Assembly (NCBI RefSeq): GCF_002287235.1
Contig: NZ_LMVP01000179.1
Location: forward strand, 1 to 41,589
Origin: Methanosarcina spelaei
Lineage (GTDB): Archaea; Halobacteriota; Methanosarcinia; Methanosarcinales; Methanosarcinaceae
Direction: 5' to 3'
DNA: 41,589 bases
This document shows, one piece after another, positions 27,808-37,529 of the stretch. Made by a program: the position numbers and the translations under genes. Every line of letters starts with the position of its first letter. The stretch's first letter is position 1. The notes beneath the pieces are model-generated. The model did no database searches and was not told where the DNA came from. It saw only the letters and a list, made by a program, of their open reading frames with translations.

Positions 27808-28253
27808 CTCCTGAAAGAATCTAATCATTATTACTTTATAAAAATTAGGTTTTTTATCTGAAAGTACGTGTTTTCATCTTGCTAAGAAAAACCGGGTATT
27901 CGGTTCGGAGAAAATGAATTTCTATTATTGGAAAAACTGAAGTAAAAATATGAAATCGATCTCAAAAAGGAAAATTATTAGTTGGATTTAAAGCCTGACA
28001 ATGACAAGATATTTATTAGAAGAAATAGAGAATTAGGAAGTCCTTCAGTATATTCCTATTAAATGTATTTGGTTAAATTGCCAACAAATTATCAATAAAA
28101 AGAGACAGCTGTGTAAAGCAGCATTGAAAGGTTTTGAGGACTGAAATTCATTACCTTTTTCTTATCTCATCTATTTCACCTTATATCAGTATATATTGAA
28201 ACCATACTTATACTTGAATGTAAAAGGAATCTTTTTAAAACAGGAGAATAAAA
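27808..28253. other. Intergenic region upstream of purD
   Basis: About 445 bases. A TATA-like GTATATATT near 28188 could serve purD, about 60 bases before its ATG. I see no gene, repeat array or strong hairpin in the rest. Confidence 0.45.
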
Positions 28254-29555
28254 ATGAAAATTTTGCTTATCGGCGGAGGCGGAAGGGAACATGCAGTCGC
28301 CGAAGGAATTAAGAAAAGCAAGTATAATCCCTCTCTTTATGCATTAATGGCGAAAAAAAATCCCGGAATTGCTGCTCTCTGTGAGGATTTTCTCCTTGAG
28401 AAGGAAACCGAAGTTGAAAAAGTAGTTGAGTATGCAAAAGCCAGAAATGTCGAAATAGCTTTTGTAGGCCCTGAAGCCCCTCTTGCAGCAGGAGTAGCAG
28501 ACGCCCTCTGGGAAGCTGGAATTCCGGTCGTAGGGCCTAAAAAAGCCTGTGCAATTATAGAGTTTGACAAGGCCTGGGCAAGAAATTTCATGAAGAAATA
28601 CGGAATAGAAGGCTGCCCTGCCTATGAAGTTTTCACAGAGGTAAAACCTGCACATGCTTTCATAGAAAAACTGGGCGACGTAGCAGTTAAACCCTCAGGT
28701 CTGACAGGAGGCAAAGGCGTAAAAGTTATGGGAGACCAGCTCCCTGACCTTGAGGCTGCCAAAGCCTACACAAGTGAGCTGCTTGAGAAAGGAGCTGTGG
28801 TCATAGAGGAACGTTTTATCGGAGAGGAGTTTACACTTCAAGCCTTTGTAGATGGAAAAAGCCTTGTTTTCTTCCCTGCAGTGCAGGATCACAAAAGAGC
28901 CTATGAAGGAGATCTCGGACCGAATACAGGCGGTATGGGTTCATATACTGATGCAGGGGAAATCCTGCCTTTTATGCTCCCTGAAGATCTTGAGAAGGCA
29001 AAGAAGATCATGCAGGATACCGTAAATGCACTTTCCGAGGAAACCGGTACCGGGTATCAGGGTATTCTTTACGGACAGTTTATCCTTACAGCCAGCGGCC
29101 CCAAAGTAGTGGAATTCAATGCTCGGTTCGGTGACCCCGAAGCCATGAATGTGATCCCCCTCCTTGAAACCGACTTCGTGGAAATTATGTCTGCTGTAGT
29201 TAAAGGGACACTGGGAAATTTGCCTGTAAGCTTCAGTAAAAAAGCAACTGTCTGTAAGTATGCTGTTCCTGCCGGCTACCCTGAAAATCCTGAAAAAGAC
29301 AGCGAGGTAACAGTAGGAGATATAGGGAAAGCTTCCATTTATTATGCCAGTGTCTACGAAAAAGAAGGAAAAGTTTACACAACCAGCTCCCGCGCCATTG
29401 CAGTTGTCGGGATTGCTGAAACCATAGCTGCAGCCGAAAAAATTGCCCAGAATGCCCTTGAAAATCTCCACGGCAAGCTATTTTTCCGGAAAGACATTGG
29501 GACTGCTGCTCTTATCCAGAAGAGAATTGACCATATGAAGGAACTTAGAGGCTAA
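28254..29555 (+). CDS. purD: Phosphoribosylamine-glycine ligase
   Basis: 433 residues from ATG 28254, with a clear AGGAG ribosome site. The N-terminal [19 protein letters not shown], the ATP-grasp core ([34 protein letters not shown]), the substrate segment [11 protein letters not shown] and the metal site [18 protein letters not shown] are all present. It makes glycinamide ribonucleotide in purine synthesis. It stands alone, without other pur genes. Confidence 0.97.
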   Translation: MKILLIGGGGREHAVAEGIKKSKYNPSLYALMAKKNPGIAALCEDFLLEKETEVEKVVEYAKARNVEIAFVGPEAPLAAGVADALWEAGIPVVGPKKACAIIEFDKAWARNFMKKYGIEGCPAYEVFTEVKPAHAFIEKLGDVAVKPSGLTGGKGVKVMGDQLPDLEAAKAYTSELLEKGAVVIEERFIGEEFTLQAFVDGKSLVFFPAVQDHKRAYEGDLGPNTGGMGSYTDAGEILPFMLPEDLEKAKKIMQDTVNALSEETGTGYQGILYGQFILTASGPKVVEFNARFGDPEAMNVIPLLETDFVEIMSAVVKGTLGNLPVSFSKKATVCKYAVPAGYPENPEKDSEVTVGDIGKASIYYASVYEKEGKVYTTSSRAIAVVGIAETIAAAEKIAQNALENLHGKLFFRKDIGTAALIQKRIDHMKELRG

Positions 29556-29651
29556 TTGATGAAAGGTTAACTGCTGAAAATAAGGCTATTGCCTGATCTG
29601 TCATTGCAAAAGTACGGCGTGCAAATAAGTACTATGCAGTAATATAAATTA

Positions 29652-29832
29652 AAGTTCAACCAGAAAGAAGTAAGTTCAGTTAAAAAAGAGAAACTCAGCT
29701 TGAATGAAGTAAGTTCGGCTTGAATAGATCAAATTCAGTTTGAATAGATCAAATTCAGCTTGAATGAAGTAAGTTCGGCTTGAATAGATCAAATTCAGCC
29801 TGAACTGAGTAAATTCAGCTAGAGTAAGTCGG
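29652..29832. repeat. 20-bp tandem repeat array just upstream of argF
   Basis: About nine units close to AAGTTCAGCTTGAATGAAGT follow each other at 20-base spacing. A 60-base higher-order period is also visible: 29701-29738 is repeated almost exactly at 29761-29798. The array ends ten bases before the argF start, so it forms most of the 5' untranslated region or promoter. Confidence 0.9.
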
Positions 29833-29842
29833 GGTTGAAGTG

Positions 29843-30751
29843 ATGAAGAAGGATGTACTTTCGATAACTGACCTATCCAGAGAAGAGATTTATGAACTTC
29901 TCGAATCTGCCATGGATCTTAAAGAAAAACGCAAAGCTGGAGAACCTACCGAGTACCTGAAAAACAAAAGCCTGGGAATGATTTTTGAGAAATCTTCTAC
30001 AAGAACCAGGGTGTCTTTTGAAGTTGCAATGACTGATTTCGGAGGACATGCCCTTTACCTGAATTCCAGAGATATCCAGGTAGGAAGAGGCGAGACCATT
30101 GAGGATACTGCGCGAACTCTTTCAGGCTACCTTCACGGAATCATGGCCAGAGTTATGAGCCACGAGACTGTGAAAAAACTGGCCGAATATTCAACCATAC
30201 CCGTGATCAATGCGCTTTCGGACAGGGAGCACCCCTGCCAGATCCTTGGCGATTTCATGACCATACTGGAGTACAAGGACAAATTCGAAGGCCTGAAATT
30301 CGCCTGGGTAGGAGACGGAAACAACGTCTGTAATTCAGCCCTGCTAGGCTCGGCAATTATGGGAATGGAGTTTGCTGTTGCCTGTCCTAAAGGATACGAG
30401 CCGAAAGCCGAATTCCTTGAAAAAGCAAAAGCCCTCGGAGGCAAGTTTACAGTTACGGGTGACCCGAAAGCTGCCGTAAAAGATGCGGATATCATTTATA
30501 CTGATGTCTGGGTCTCTATGGGCGACGAAGCCGAACAGGAGAAACGCCTGAAGGACTTTGCTATTTTCCAGGTCAATACCGAACTCCTTGGAGTTGCAAA
30601 ACCGGATGTAATAGTTATGCATTGCCTGCCAGCCCGTAGAGGCCTTGAGATTACGGATGAAGTTATGGACGGCCCGAATTCCGTAATTTTTGAAGAGGCT
30701 GAAAACCGTCTGCATGCACAAAAAGCCCTTATCCTGAAATTGATGAGATGA
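29843..30751 (+). CDS. argF: Ornithine carbamoyltransferase
   Basis: 302 residues from ATG 29843, preceded by GGGG; an adjacent GTG at 29840 is possible. It carries the carbamoyl phosphate motif [29 protein letters not shown], the ornithine-side D(V)WVSMGDEAE and HCLPARRG. It makes citrulline from ornithine and carbamoyl phosphate in arginine synthesis. The full length fits the family. No other arg gene is adjacent. Confidence 0.97.
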   Translation: MKKDVLSITDLSREEIYELLESAMDLKEKRKAGEPTEYLKNKSLGMIFEKSSTRTRVSFEVAMTDFGGHALYLNSRDIQVGRGETIEDTARTLSGYLHGIMARVMSHETVKKLAEYSTIPVINALSDREHPCQILGDFMTILEYKDKFEGLKFAWVGDGNNVCNSALLGSAIMGMEFAVACPKGYEPKAEFLEKAKALGGKFTVTGDPKAAVKDADIIYTDVWVSMGDEAEQEKRLKDFAIFQVNTELLGVAKPDVIVMHCLPARRGLEITDEVMDGPNSVIFEEAENRLHAQKALILKLMR

Positions 30752-30916
30752 AAATTTCATCAATTCCAACCTACTTTATATACTTTATAAGTGCCAGAAC
30801 TTCTTTTGAGTCCTGTATTCGGAATTTCAGTTAAATCTGTTTGAACTCTTTCCCTAAAGAAGAAATTATTAAAAAAGTTCAGGCAAATTTCGCCCTCCGA
30901 GCAGGCTTTCAAGGAA

Positions 30917-30928
30917 AAAGTATAAGAA
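30917..30928 (+). promoter_or_regulatory. Probable tRNA-Leu promoter TATA box
   Basis: AAAAGTATAAGA lies about 45 bases upstream of the mature tRNA 5' end, which leaves room for a short leader of about 20 bases. Confidence 0.4.
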
Positions 30929-30970
30929 CAAAGAGCACTACTATTGCTCCTGCAACATAAGCTACATCGT

Positions 30971-31055
30971 GCGAGAGTTGCCCAGCCAGGTCAAAGGCGC
31001 TGGATTCAGAGTCCAGTTTCGTAGGAATTCGTGCGTTCGAATCGCACCTCTCGCA
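30971..31055 (+). tRNA. tRNA-Leu (anticodon CAG)
   Basis: All arms can be drawn: acceptor GCGAGAG (30971-30977) with CTCTCGC (31048-31054) and discriminator A; anticodon stem CTGGA/TCCAG around the loop TTCAGAG, with CAG at 31007-31009 reading CUG; a long variable arm typical of type II tRNA-Leu; and T arm GTGCG TTCGAAT CGCAC (31031-31047). CCA is not encoded (CTA follows). No intron is present. Its 3' part is repeated at 36569 and 37321. Confidence 0.96.
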
Positions 31056-31493
31056 CTAGTTCTTTGGGATATAGTTATCTCAAATTTTTTGTACGCTGTT
31101 TTGTGAGGTTTATGCACAACAGTTTTTATATAAAGTTGCCCTAAGTAAAAATTACCTTATTTTATAGTGCCAAATAAATAAAAAATTGATTTTATACTCC
31201 ATATAAAAGTTGAGTAAAGCCATTTTTACTCAAAGATCTAAAAAAATCTAGTTTTTCCTTTTTTATATTTTTTTAAGCATAAATATTTTTAGATTGGTTA
31301 TAGTTTTCGAAAAGAAAGTAATTCATAAATTAAAAAATGAGTTCGTTTTTATACACTTATTTACCAGTGTCCCTTTATTTATCCACCCTATGTGATAAAA
31401 AGTCCTTTGCCTCGATAAATTGGCTTTAATTAATAAGAATTAAATAGAACCCTTCTACTTTCATAAAAGATAGCAAAATAAGGGATTATAATC

Positions 31494-34400
31494 TTGGAAA
31501 GCCTAATTCAACTGCTTAAAGACTTGTATACCAATTATAAAGAGGTAATGCTAATACTTTTCACGGGTTTAGCGACATTGTCTCTTGAGAAATTACTGCC
31601 TACTATATGCTCTCGCTTTTCACTCCTTTTTTCACTAATCGGCAAAAAGATAGGAGGTAGACTTGCTCACAAGAATATAAGAGAAACATATCTTAACTGG
31701 CTAGTATATAAAAAGCAGGATTTAAATCTTACAGGAGTCATTGGAACAGAAGAAAAACCAAAATTAGAGCAGATTTTTATATCATTGAGGGTTGTTAGAG
31801 AGCGTGATAAGCTTTCTAAGAATGAAAATAATATAGATACGGTGGAAAAAAAATCATTTGTTAAAACATTGTCTGCGATATTTAATGAGTATTTTGACCT
31901 ATTTTTTTTTAGCACTTCAAAGAAAACTTATCAATCATATTCTCAATATAAGGAAAATATAATAATAAAAAACAAGTTATTCAAACCTAATTTTTTATGG
32001 AAGATAAATAGCATCTATCATCGAGAAGGATTTGATGTTATTATCATTCTTTTAATTTTTCTTGGACTTCTATATCTTTTTCCTTTTTTTATTTTTACAA
32101 ATTTTAAATTTTTAAATTTAATAATACCTCAAGTCGCAGTTCATATTGGATCATTTTTATGGTCTTTTTTCACAATAGTTTCGATCATTTTTTTATGCCT
32201 TATATACTATGAAGAAGAATCAAAATTTCAGCGGCAAACTATTGTTCTTATCTTACTACTTTTAGTCATTATCATAGTCCCAATTATCCCAATATTTATT
32301 GTCATCACTCAAAATAACACAAATAGCAATTTACAATCACTATCCTCATTAAAGCAAGGAATAGTAGATGGAATTTCATTGTCAGCTATATTGTTAGTTA
32401 TCTCGATAATTCATTCTAAAATCAGTAAATTATTTAATCGTCACGAGTCTGAAAAAATTTATGCAAAAGGGATTGGAGATATATTATCATCAAATAATTA
32501 TATTGCTATTTTGGGGAAGCCTGGATCTGGAAAAAGCACATTATCACAGTTTTTGGCTCTAACTTTTGCAAAAGAAAAAGCTGGGGATCCAAAAATTAAA
32601 CGAAAGGGATGCTCAAAAGATCGTTTAGGTATAAATAAGTGGTACCTTCCGATTTTCATACCACTAAAGGACATTTCTAAATTCCTTGTAGAAACTGATA
32701 GTAAAAAATATGACAACTTAATTATTGAAGCTTTTCGTCGAAATGTTCTGCCCTCATATATACAAAATGTTCTAACGGATTCATATATCTATTATATGTT
32801 AAAAAATAAAGAATGTCTTTTTTTGTTAGACGGTTTAGATGAAGTACAAGATGGCAAAGAGTTTAGTACGATTATTGAAGAAATTAATGGACTAATATCA
32901 CGTTTTCCTGAAAATAAGGTTATAGTAACTTCACGACATTCAGGTTGGAGAGGCGGAATTGGTTCACATTTCAGTGTTTTTGAAATCGAAGATTTAAATG
33001 ATAAAGAAATATTTAGGTTTATTGATAAATGGTATAATGCTATCGAAGAAAATAGGGCAGGATTTCTAGGGAATAAGAGTGAGGGAGAGAAGAAATTCTG
33101 GAAAGACGAGGCATCTGAAAAAGCCAGTAAACTTAAGCAAGCTTTGTCTGACACTAAAAGTATAAGACAAATTGCAGAAAATCCTTTACTACTATCAATA
33201 GTCTGCTTTGTACATTATAATAAAACGTTACCAAAAGAAAGGCTCAGACTTTATGAAGATTGTAGCAATTTACTTCTTGTTCAATGGGATCAAGAGAAAG
33301 GCTTAGTGGTTGATGACACTAAATTAACATCAGCACGTAAAGAAGAGATTATACAAGAAATTGCGTTTTCTTTTCATACCGGAAAGATTGGGGAAGCTTT
33401 TGGCAGAAAAGAGGCAAATAGCGATGAAATAATACCAATAGTAGAAAGAAAACTAAAAGAATTTGAGATGGATCCAAAACAAGCAGAGTCTTTATTTCAG
33501 AAATTAATTGAAAGAAGTGGAGTAATCATCATAACTGATGAGTATGCAAAAAGATACTCGTTTAGTCATCTAACGTTTCAAGAATTTTTTTCAGCAAAAT
33601 ATATATTTGTAAATAAATTGGACGTTTTTCGAGTAGTATTAGAGGAAACAGAGAACTCAACAGATGCATTAAATGGATGGTGGCGTGAGGTAGTTTTGCT
33701 CTATTGTCTTTTAATAAGAGACCCATCTAAAATAATTGAGACACTTTATAACTATTCAGAAAATGATATCCTTCAGCAGAACCTACAGCTTGCTGTTCAG
33801 TGTCTTGATGAATCAGTAAAAGTTACAAATCAGAAAATAAAAAGCGAAATTATTGAACAAGTGTTTTTGATTAGGATTCACAGCAATTCAGAATTAAGAC
33901 TTAAATCATTAGACCCAAGAATTGTGCCATATCTATTTAAGTTTGCTCAAAGTCCCTTCTTTTACAGGCACGTTATTGCAGACAAAATAATCCAAGTTAA
34001 AGGTGACGAAGTTATTTTTTTAACTTCAAAAATTTTTAAATTGCTACAGTCAGCAAATCGACATGATAGGCTAATTGCAGTCGAATCTCTGAATCTTTTG
34101 TTTTTTAAATTCGATGTGTATCAAAGTGTAGATCAAAAAATCTTAAATAATTTATTGACTGACTCAGATTTAGATGTTAAGAAAGCTACTGCAAAACTTA
34201 TTTTGAGTATATACCCAAAACCCTTAGATGATACTGTTTCAAAGAAGATATTTGATATAATTAAACAAGAGTTTATTCCAAATAATTATTTTTCTCTAGA
34301 TTTTCCCAAAGATATTGAAAAAAGGAATGAATATATTTACCATTATTATATAGACGAAGAAGGACACTTAGAATTAATAGCAGAGAGTTGCAAAATTTTA

Positions 34401-35177
34401 AAACGACTTATAGAAGCATCATCTAATGAAATTTTGGTTATTTTTCAAAAGGACTTGGAAAAAATTTTGATTAATCTTTTTAACATAAAATCATACTTCA
34501 GTGTAGAGAGATATTATCATTGCTTTGAGTGTGTGTTAGAAAATTTAATACTGATAGATAGCGAATTAAATGAGAGCTACAGGTCCCAATTATTGGAAGC
34601 ACTTTCGAAAGGGGATATACGCCAGCAAGTTTTTGCAGTAAAAGCTCTCTCTAAATTCTATACTTCTGATGTTTTCGTTATTCAATCAATATTGGATAAA
34701 CTCAATGCACCACATAGTAAAGTCAGAACAGCAGTATTATCCTCACTTAATAATTTAAATATAAAAGATGATAAGTTTAAGGATATCTTAATCTATTTGG
34801 AACATCATAGAAAACCAATTTCAAATTTGAGACGTAAACAAAAACTTATCACTCAGATATTAGTAGGACGAGGGGAAGTTGGTTTAGATGAAGAAGAATT
34901 AAATTTGTTGAACAAATATTTCGAAAATCTAAATCAAAGTAATACTAGCACAATAGGTAAAAGATCTGAATTTTATGAATTAAGTGACGAAATAGACAGC
35001 TTCTTATATAAAAAGGATTTGAGCAAGAAAATTCGTGAATATGGACTTCTCGATATTTATGAAAAAAGCCTTGAAGAAGATAGTTTATTGGAACTTCTGA
35101 ATAAACCTGATATATATTTAAATGAAGCCGCTTTCGACATCTTTTTAGAGAAAAAAACTACTCAACAACAGTTATAA
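31494..35177 (+). CDS. Membrane-associated NACHT/STAND NTPase with HEAT-like C-terminus
   Basis: 1,227 residues from TTG 31494, with AAGGGAT ten bases upstream. Residues 1-180 have one hydrophobic stretch (about 18-38). About 181-310 contain four or five membrane helices (DVIIILLIFLGLLYLF, FLWSFFTIVSIIFLCLIYY, IVLILLLLVIIIVPIIPIFIV and GISLSAILLVISIIH). The NACHT domain follows: Walker A GKPGSGKST at 341-349, Walker B CLFLLDGLDEV at 441-451, then the winged-helix region (about 560-700) ending in YSFSHLTFQEFFSAKYIF. The last 450 residues are helical repeats resembling HEAT. Related bacterial NACHT proteins are antiviral sensors. Here the membrane part would be the effector or anchor. No accessory gene is adjacent. 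Defence is inferred from the family and the island context. Confidence 0.85.
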   Translation: MESLIQLLKDLYTNYKEVMLILFTGLATLSLEKLLPTICSRFSLLFSLIGKKIGGRLAHKNIRETYLNWLVYKKQDLNLTGVIGTEEKPKLEQIFISLRVVRERDKLSKNENNIDTVEKKSFVKTLSAIFNEYFDLFFFSTSKKTYQSYSQYKENIIIKNKLFKPNFLWKINSIYHREGFDVIIILLIFLGLLYLFPFFIFTNFKFLNLIIPQVAVHIGSFLWSFFTIVSIIFLCLIYYEEESKFQRQTIVLILLLLVIIIVPIIPIFIVITQNNTNSNLQSLSSLKQGIVDGISLSAILLVISIIHSKISKLFNRHESEKIYAKGIGDILSSNNYIAILGKPGSGKSTLSQFLALTFAKEKAGDPKIKRKGCSKDRLGINKWYLPIFIPLKDISKFLVETDSKKYDNLIIEAFRRNVLPSYIQNVLTDSYIYYMLKNKECLFLLDGLDEVQDGKEFSTIIEEINGLISRFPENKVIVTSRHSGWRGGIGSHFSVFEIEDLNDKEIFRFIDKWYNAIEENRAGFLGNKSEGEKKFWKDEASEKASKLKQALSDTKSIRQIAENPLLLSIVCFVHYNKTLPKERLRLYEDCSNLLLVQWDQEKGLVVDDTKLTSARKEEIIQEIAFSFHTGKIGEAFGRKEANSDEIIPIVERKLKEFEMDPKQAESLFQKLIERSGVIIITDEYAKRYSFSHLTFQEFFSAKYIFVNKLDVFRVVLEETENSTDALNGWWREVVLLYCLLIRDPSKIIETLYNYSENDILQQNLQLAVQCLDESVKVTNQKIKSEIIEQVFLIRIHSNSELRLKSLDPRIVPYLFKFAQSPFFYRHVIADKIIQVKGDEVIFLTSKIFKLLQSANRHDRLIAVESLNLLFFKFDVYQSVDQKILNNLLTDSDLDVKKATAKLILSIYPKPLDDTVSKKIFDIIKQEFIPNNYFSLDFPKDIEKRNEYIYHYYIDEEGHLELIAESCKILKRLIEASSNEILVIFQKDLEKILINLFNIKSYFSVERYYHCFECVLENLILIDSELNESYRSQLLEALSKGDIRQQVFAVKALSKFYTSDVFVIQSILDKLNAPHSKVRTAVLSSLNNLNIKDDKFKDILIYLEHHRKPISNLRRKQKLITQILVGRGEVGLDEEELNLLNKYFENLNQSNTSTIGKRSEFYELSDEIDSFLYKKDLSKKIREYGLLDIYEKSLEEDSLLELLNKPDIYLNEAAFDIFLEKKTTQQQL

Positions 35178-35590
35178 ACAATAACATGTTTTAATTTATT
35201 GTTTTAATTCAAAAGAAGTTCTTTTATGCTTATCTTTTTATGACTGAGATTCAGTTTTTTTTCGAACATAGACAATAAAGACGTAGACATAATTATACTT
35301 TACAATTATTTTACAGCCTTTTTCTTAAGTTTAGTTATTTACGCAAAGAATTACACTTAAAATTGAACTAGCCCATTTTCCATCCTTAGGTATTGTGTTT
35401 CGAGTTCATGATGAGATTTTAAGTGTAAGTAATTGCATTCAAGACGACTGTTTTACTGTTTTACTGTAAAATTTTACGTTTTTACATTTGACAGTAAAAG
35501 TATACACATTTTTATTTTTGACTTGAAACCAAAGATTCCCACTCACTCACCTTCTCCCGAGCATAACATAAAAAGGATCAAAAGACTTGA

Positions 35591-35756
35591 TTAGAAAGGC
35601 CTCAGATAATCGATTTCTATAAACTCGTCTGCTCCGTCTCCTTCAAAGACTACAACTGCTTCATTGTATGAAGCTCTAATGCCTGTTACTATGCCTTTTC
35701 CACCTCTGGTTTTCGTATCTAACAGCCATTCCAATTTTAAGGTCTTGAATTCTCAT
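35591..35756 (-). pseudogene. Small frameshifted gene, ends in an acidic SH3-like segment
   Basis: ATG 35756 is preceded by an excellent AAAAGGAGCG ribosome site and begins MRIQDLKIGMAVRYEN. The likely continuation GGKGIVTGIRASYNEAVVVFEGDGADEFIEIDYLRPF then TAA (35591) is in another frame, so one base has been gained or lost near 35700. The whole would be about 55 residues and resembles small SH3/KOW-like barrels. The rest of 35178-36023 is AT-rich, with a 9-bp inverted repeat (TTTTACTGT/ACAGTAAAA at 35459/35491) and no supported gene. Confidence 0.5.
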
Positions 35757-36023
35757 TTGTTGCGCTCCTTTTATGTTACTACAATAAAGTAATCGGGCTT
35801 AAAGTATATAAATTTTATAAACTTTATTCTTTGTAGTGGAGCATAGGTCTAAAACATAGATATGAGACAAATAAAGCATTTAGAATATGATTTATGGTGA
35901 ATTAAACCCATTTTTAAATTATAAACTACATATATTTTAAGCCCAATTTTAGTATTGAATAAGAAAGACCAGATAAGATAAAATGAGTAGTAGAATGATT
36001 CAGAGAAAAGGAAGAGCAACAAA

Positions 36024-36161
36024 ATGGTAGAAGATTCAGAAAACCTCGAAAGAGCAACAACAATATCCGAAGCTTACTTAATTCTTGAGTCCTTCAACCT
36101 GACAAATGAGGAAAGGAAATTGATTAACCCCTTTTGGTGTCATAAAGTTTATAAAGTTTAA
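36024..36161 (+). CDS. Small hypothetical protein
   Basis: 45 residues, MVEDSENLERATTISEAYL...KVYKV, with AAAGGAAGAG upstream of ATG 36024. The first 35 residues look helical (ATTISEAYLILESFNLTNEERKLI). It ends 18 bases before the next small ORF. I cannot name it; it could also be the start of a truncated gene. Confidence 0.4.
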   Translation: MVEDSENLERATTISEAYLILESFNLTNEERKLINPFWCHKVYKV

Positions 36162-36179
36162 GTCTACTATCTAAAGAAT

Positions 36180-36500
36180 ATGACTGGAGAACCTAAGAGA
36201 CCATCTAATACAGTACCCATGAAGATATTATGTAGTATGGTGATAATTCCGAATAGACATGATGAAGTAGAATATTTCAAAGTGGATTCTAAGGGATACC
36301 CTGTGCCTAAAAAAACAGCATATGCAAATAAAGAAGTAACTATTATAGTTGGACACAAGGAGCGAAATAACCTTATGGTTACGCCTGATGACCGCGTGTT
36401 TACTGGCGTTTTTGGGAATAATGGGCGTCTGTCTTCCGTGGGAAAAGATTTAGAAGGGCAGGAACTTACGGTTGTTGTGCATATTCCTGAAGAAAATTGA
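36180..36500 (+). CDS. Hypothetical protein, probably beta-rich
   Basis: 106 residues from ATG 36180. Alternating hydrophobic strands (KILCSMVIIPN, KEVTIIVGHKE, QELTVVVHIPEEN) and many charged residues suggest a small beta-barrel. No motif, signal peptide or membrane segment is seen. It is the last gene before the tRNA-Leu copy at 36569, so it belongs to the island. The family is not recognised. Confidence 0.5.
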   Translation: MTGEPKRPSNTVPMKILCSMVIIPNRHDEVEYFKVDSKGYPVPKKTAYANKEVTIIVGHKERNNLMVTPDDRVFTGVFGNNGRLSSVGKDLEGQELTVVVHIPEEN

Positions 36501-36568
36501 TTCTTTTTTCACTTTTTCAACATGAGAACAATATATCCGGCATTAAACTCTAGTTGAGACAAAAAATT

Positions 36569-36637
36569 AGGTCAAAAGCGCTAGTTAGAGAGCCTGGTCT
36601 CGTAGGAATTCGTGTGTTTGAATCGCACGTCTCGCAC
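36569..36637 (+). repeat. Degenerate copy of the tRNA-Leu 3' part (attachment-site scar)
   Basis: AGGTCAAA.GCGCT, then CGTAGGAATTCGTG.GTT.GAATCGCAC.TCTCGCACTA match tRNA-Leu from the D loop to just past the acceptor. The anticodon stem and several T-arm pairs are broken. The 5' acceptor half is missing, so it is not a functional tRNA. Confidence 0.85.
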
Positions 36638-36639
36638 TA

Positions 36640-37127
36640 ATTTTTAATAACTGAGGCTCTGCCAAAATTGATAAAAATACTCTAAAATTTAAAAAATCGG
36701 TTAAAATCACGTATTTTGGCATAAAATTACTTTTTAAGCCTTTAAAATAATACTTCAAAATGCCTTTGAATACGAGTTAAGTTCAAAAATCGATATAATA
36801 TTACATTTACTTTCAAAATTAGAATTTATTGTAATTTATTTCCATAACTTGCATAAAAACATAAATATTTATTATGTTTTGAAAGCTTAAATGAAGTTTA
36901 TTTCCTAATTAATAAGCTATTTATTACTCCAATTTCAACTCTAACTAACAATAAGGAATTAAATAAGTTTTAAGTAATTATTATATAAATTTTTCAAGAA
37001 ATAAGCTATGTTATTAAATATTAGCGGAAATAAAGGGATTATGTGAAAAATGGCAAAACCTCAACTCTTATTTTTATTCAATATTTTTATTTTTTCTAAG
37101 CAGCTGTAAGAACAGCCAAGGCAAGAG
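36640..37127. other. AT-rich non-coding stretch
   Basis: About 490 bases between the first tRNA-Leu copy and the transposase fragment. I see no coding frame, array or strong hairpin. Confidence 0.45.
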
Positions 37128-37315
37128 ACTTTAGATGCCATTATTTTTAAAAGACTGTCTCAAGATGATGTTATTCAGAATATCTGTATGGATAGAGGAT
37201 ATGGTTTTCCAGATATTAGAGAAGAGGTTAAAAAATATAGTTATACTGCACATATCAAAAGCCTTGGAGAGGAAAACATAAGAGTCAGATACCAGGTTTT
37301 AGGGCAAAAAGATGG
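37128..37315 (+). pseudogene. Second IS5-family transposase fragment
   Basis: A frame reads LDAIIFKRLSQDDVIQNICMDRGYGFPDIREEVKKYSYTAHIKSLGEEN. It is clearly homologous to 8230-8376 (DAIIVERHSIEDVIQNMCMDKGYNYPDIEELVEEYGYTAHIRRRGEE). Only the segment around the second catalytic Asp survives. It runs directly into the tRNA-Leu-like sequence at 37321, so an insertion or recombination joined them. Confidence 0.8.
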
Positions 37316-37320
37316 GTCTG

Positions 37321-37361
37321 GTTTTGTAGGAATTCGCACGTTTAAATCGCACCTATCTCAC
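37321..37361 (+). repeat. Second degenerate copy of the tRNA-Leu 3' end
   Basis: TTTTGTAGGAATTCGCACG, TTTAAATCGCACCTATCTCACT corresponds to the variable arm, T arm and acceptor 3' strand of tRNA-Leu at 31018-31056, with several substitutions. The anticodon and 5' parts are missing. It is the third occurrence of this sequence in 6.4 kb. Confidence 0.8.
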
Positions 37362-37529
37362 TTATAATTGATTTTTCAATTTTGTACAAATATCTGACTT
37401 TTTTTACAACGGGGGCACATAGGGTCACGAATACCCATTCTTTAAATTGGGGATGATTTGAGAGGTCTTCTACAAAGCTGAATTTATAGAAATTTCAATC
37501 TTGAACTCAAGAACATTGTAGACAGGGGA

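Larger units (their letters stand above)
31056..36637. mobile_element. Old genomic island integrated at tRNA-Leu
   Basis: The interval runs from the end of the intact tRNA to a degenerate copy of its 3' two-thirds (36569-36637), the pattern left by integrases that target a tRNA 3' end. It contains the NACHT ATPase, a broken small gene and two small ORFs, and is visibly more AT-rich than the biosynthetic genes to its left. No integrase gene remains, so the element is fixed or decayed. The first 437 bases, 31056-31493, are AT-rich without a recognisable gene. Confidence 0.7.

Noticed and set aside
36569-36637. A second functional tRNA-Leu
   Set aside because: The 5' acceptor half is missing and the anticodon stem and T arm are broken, so it is a scar, not a gene.
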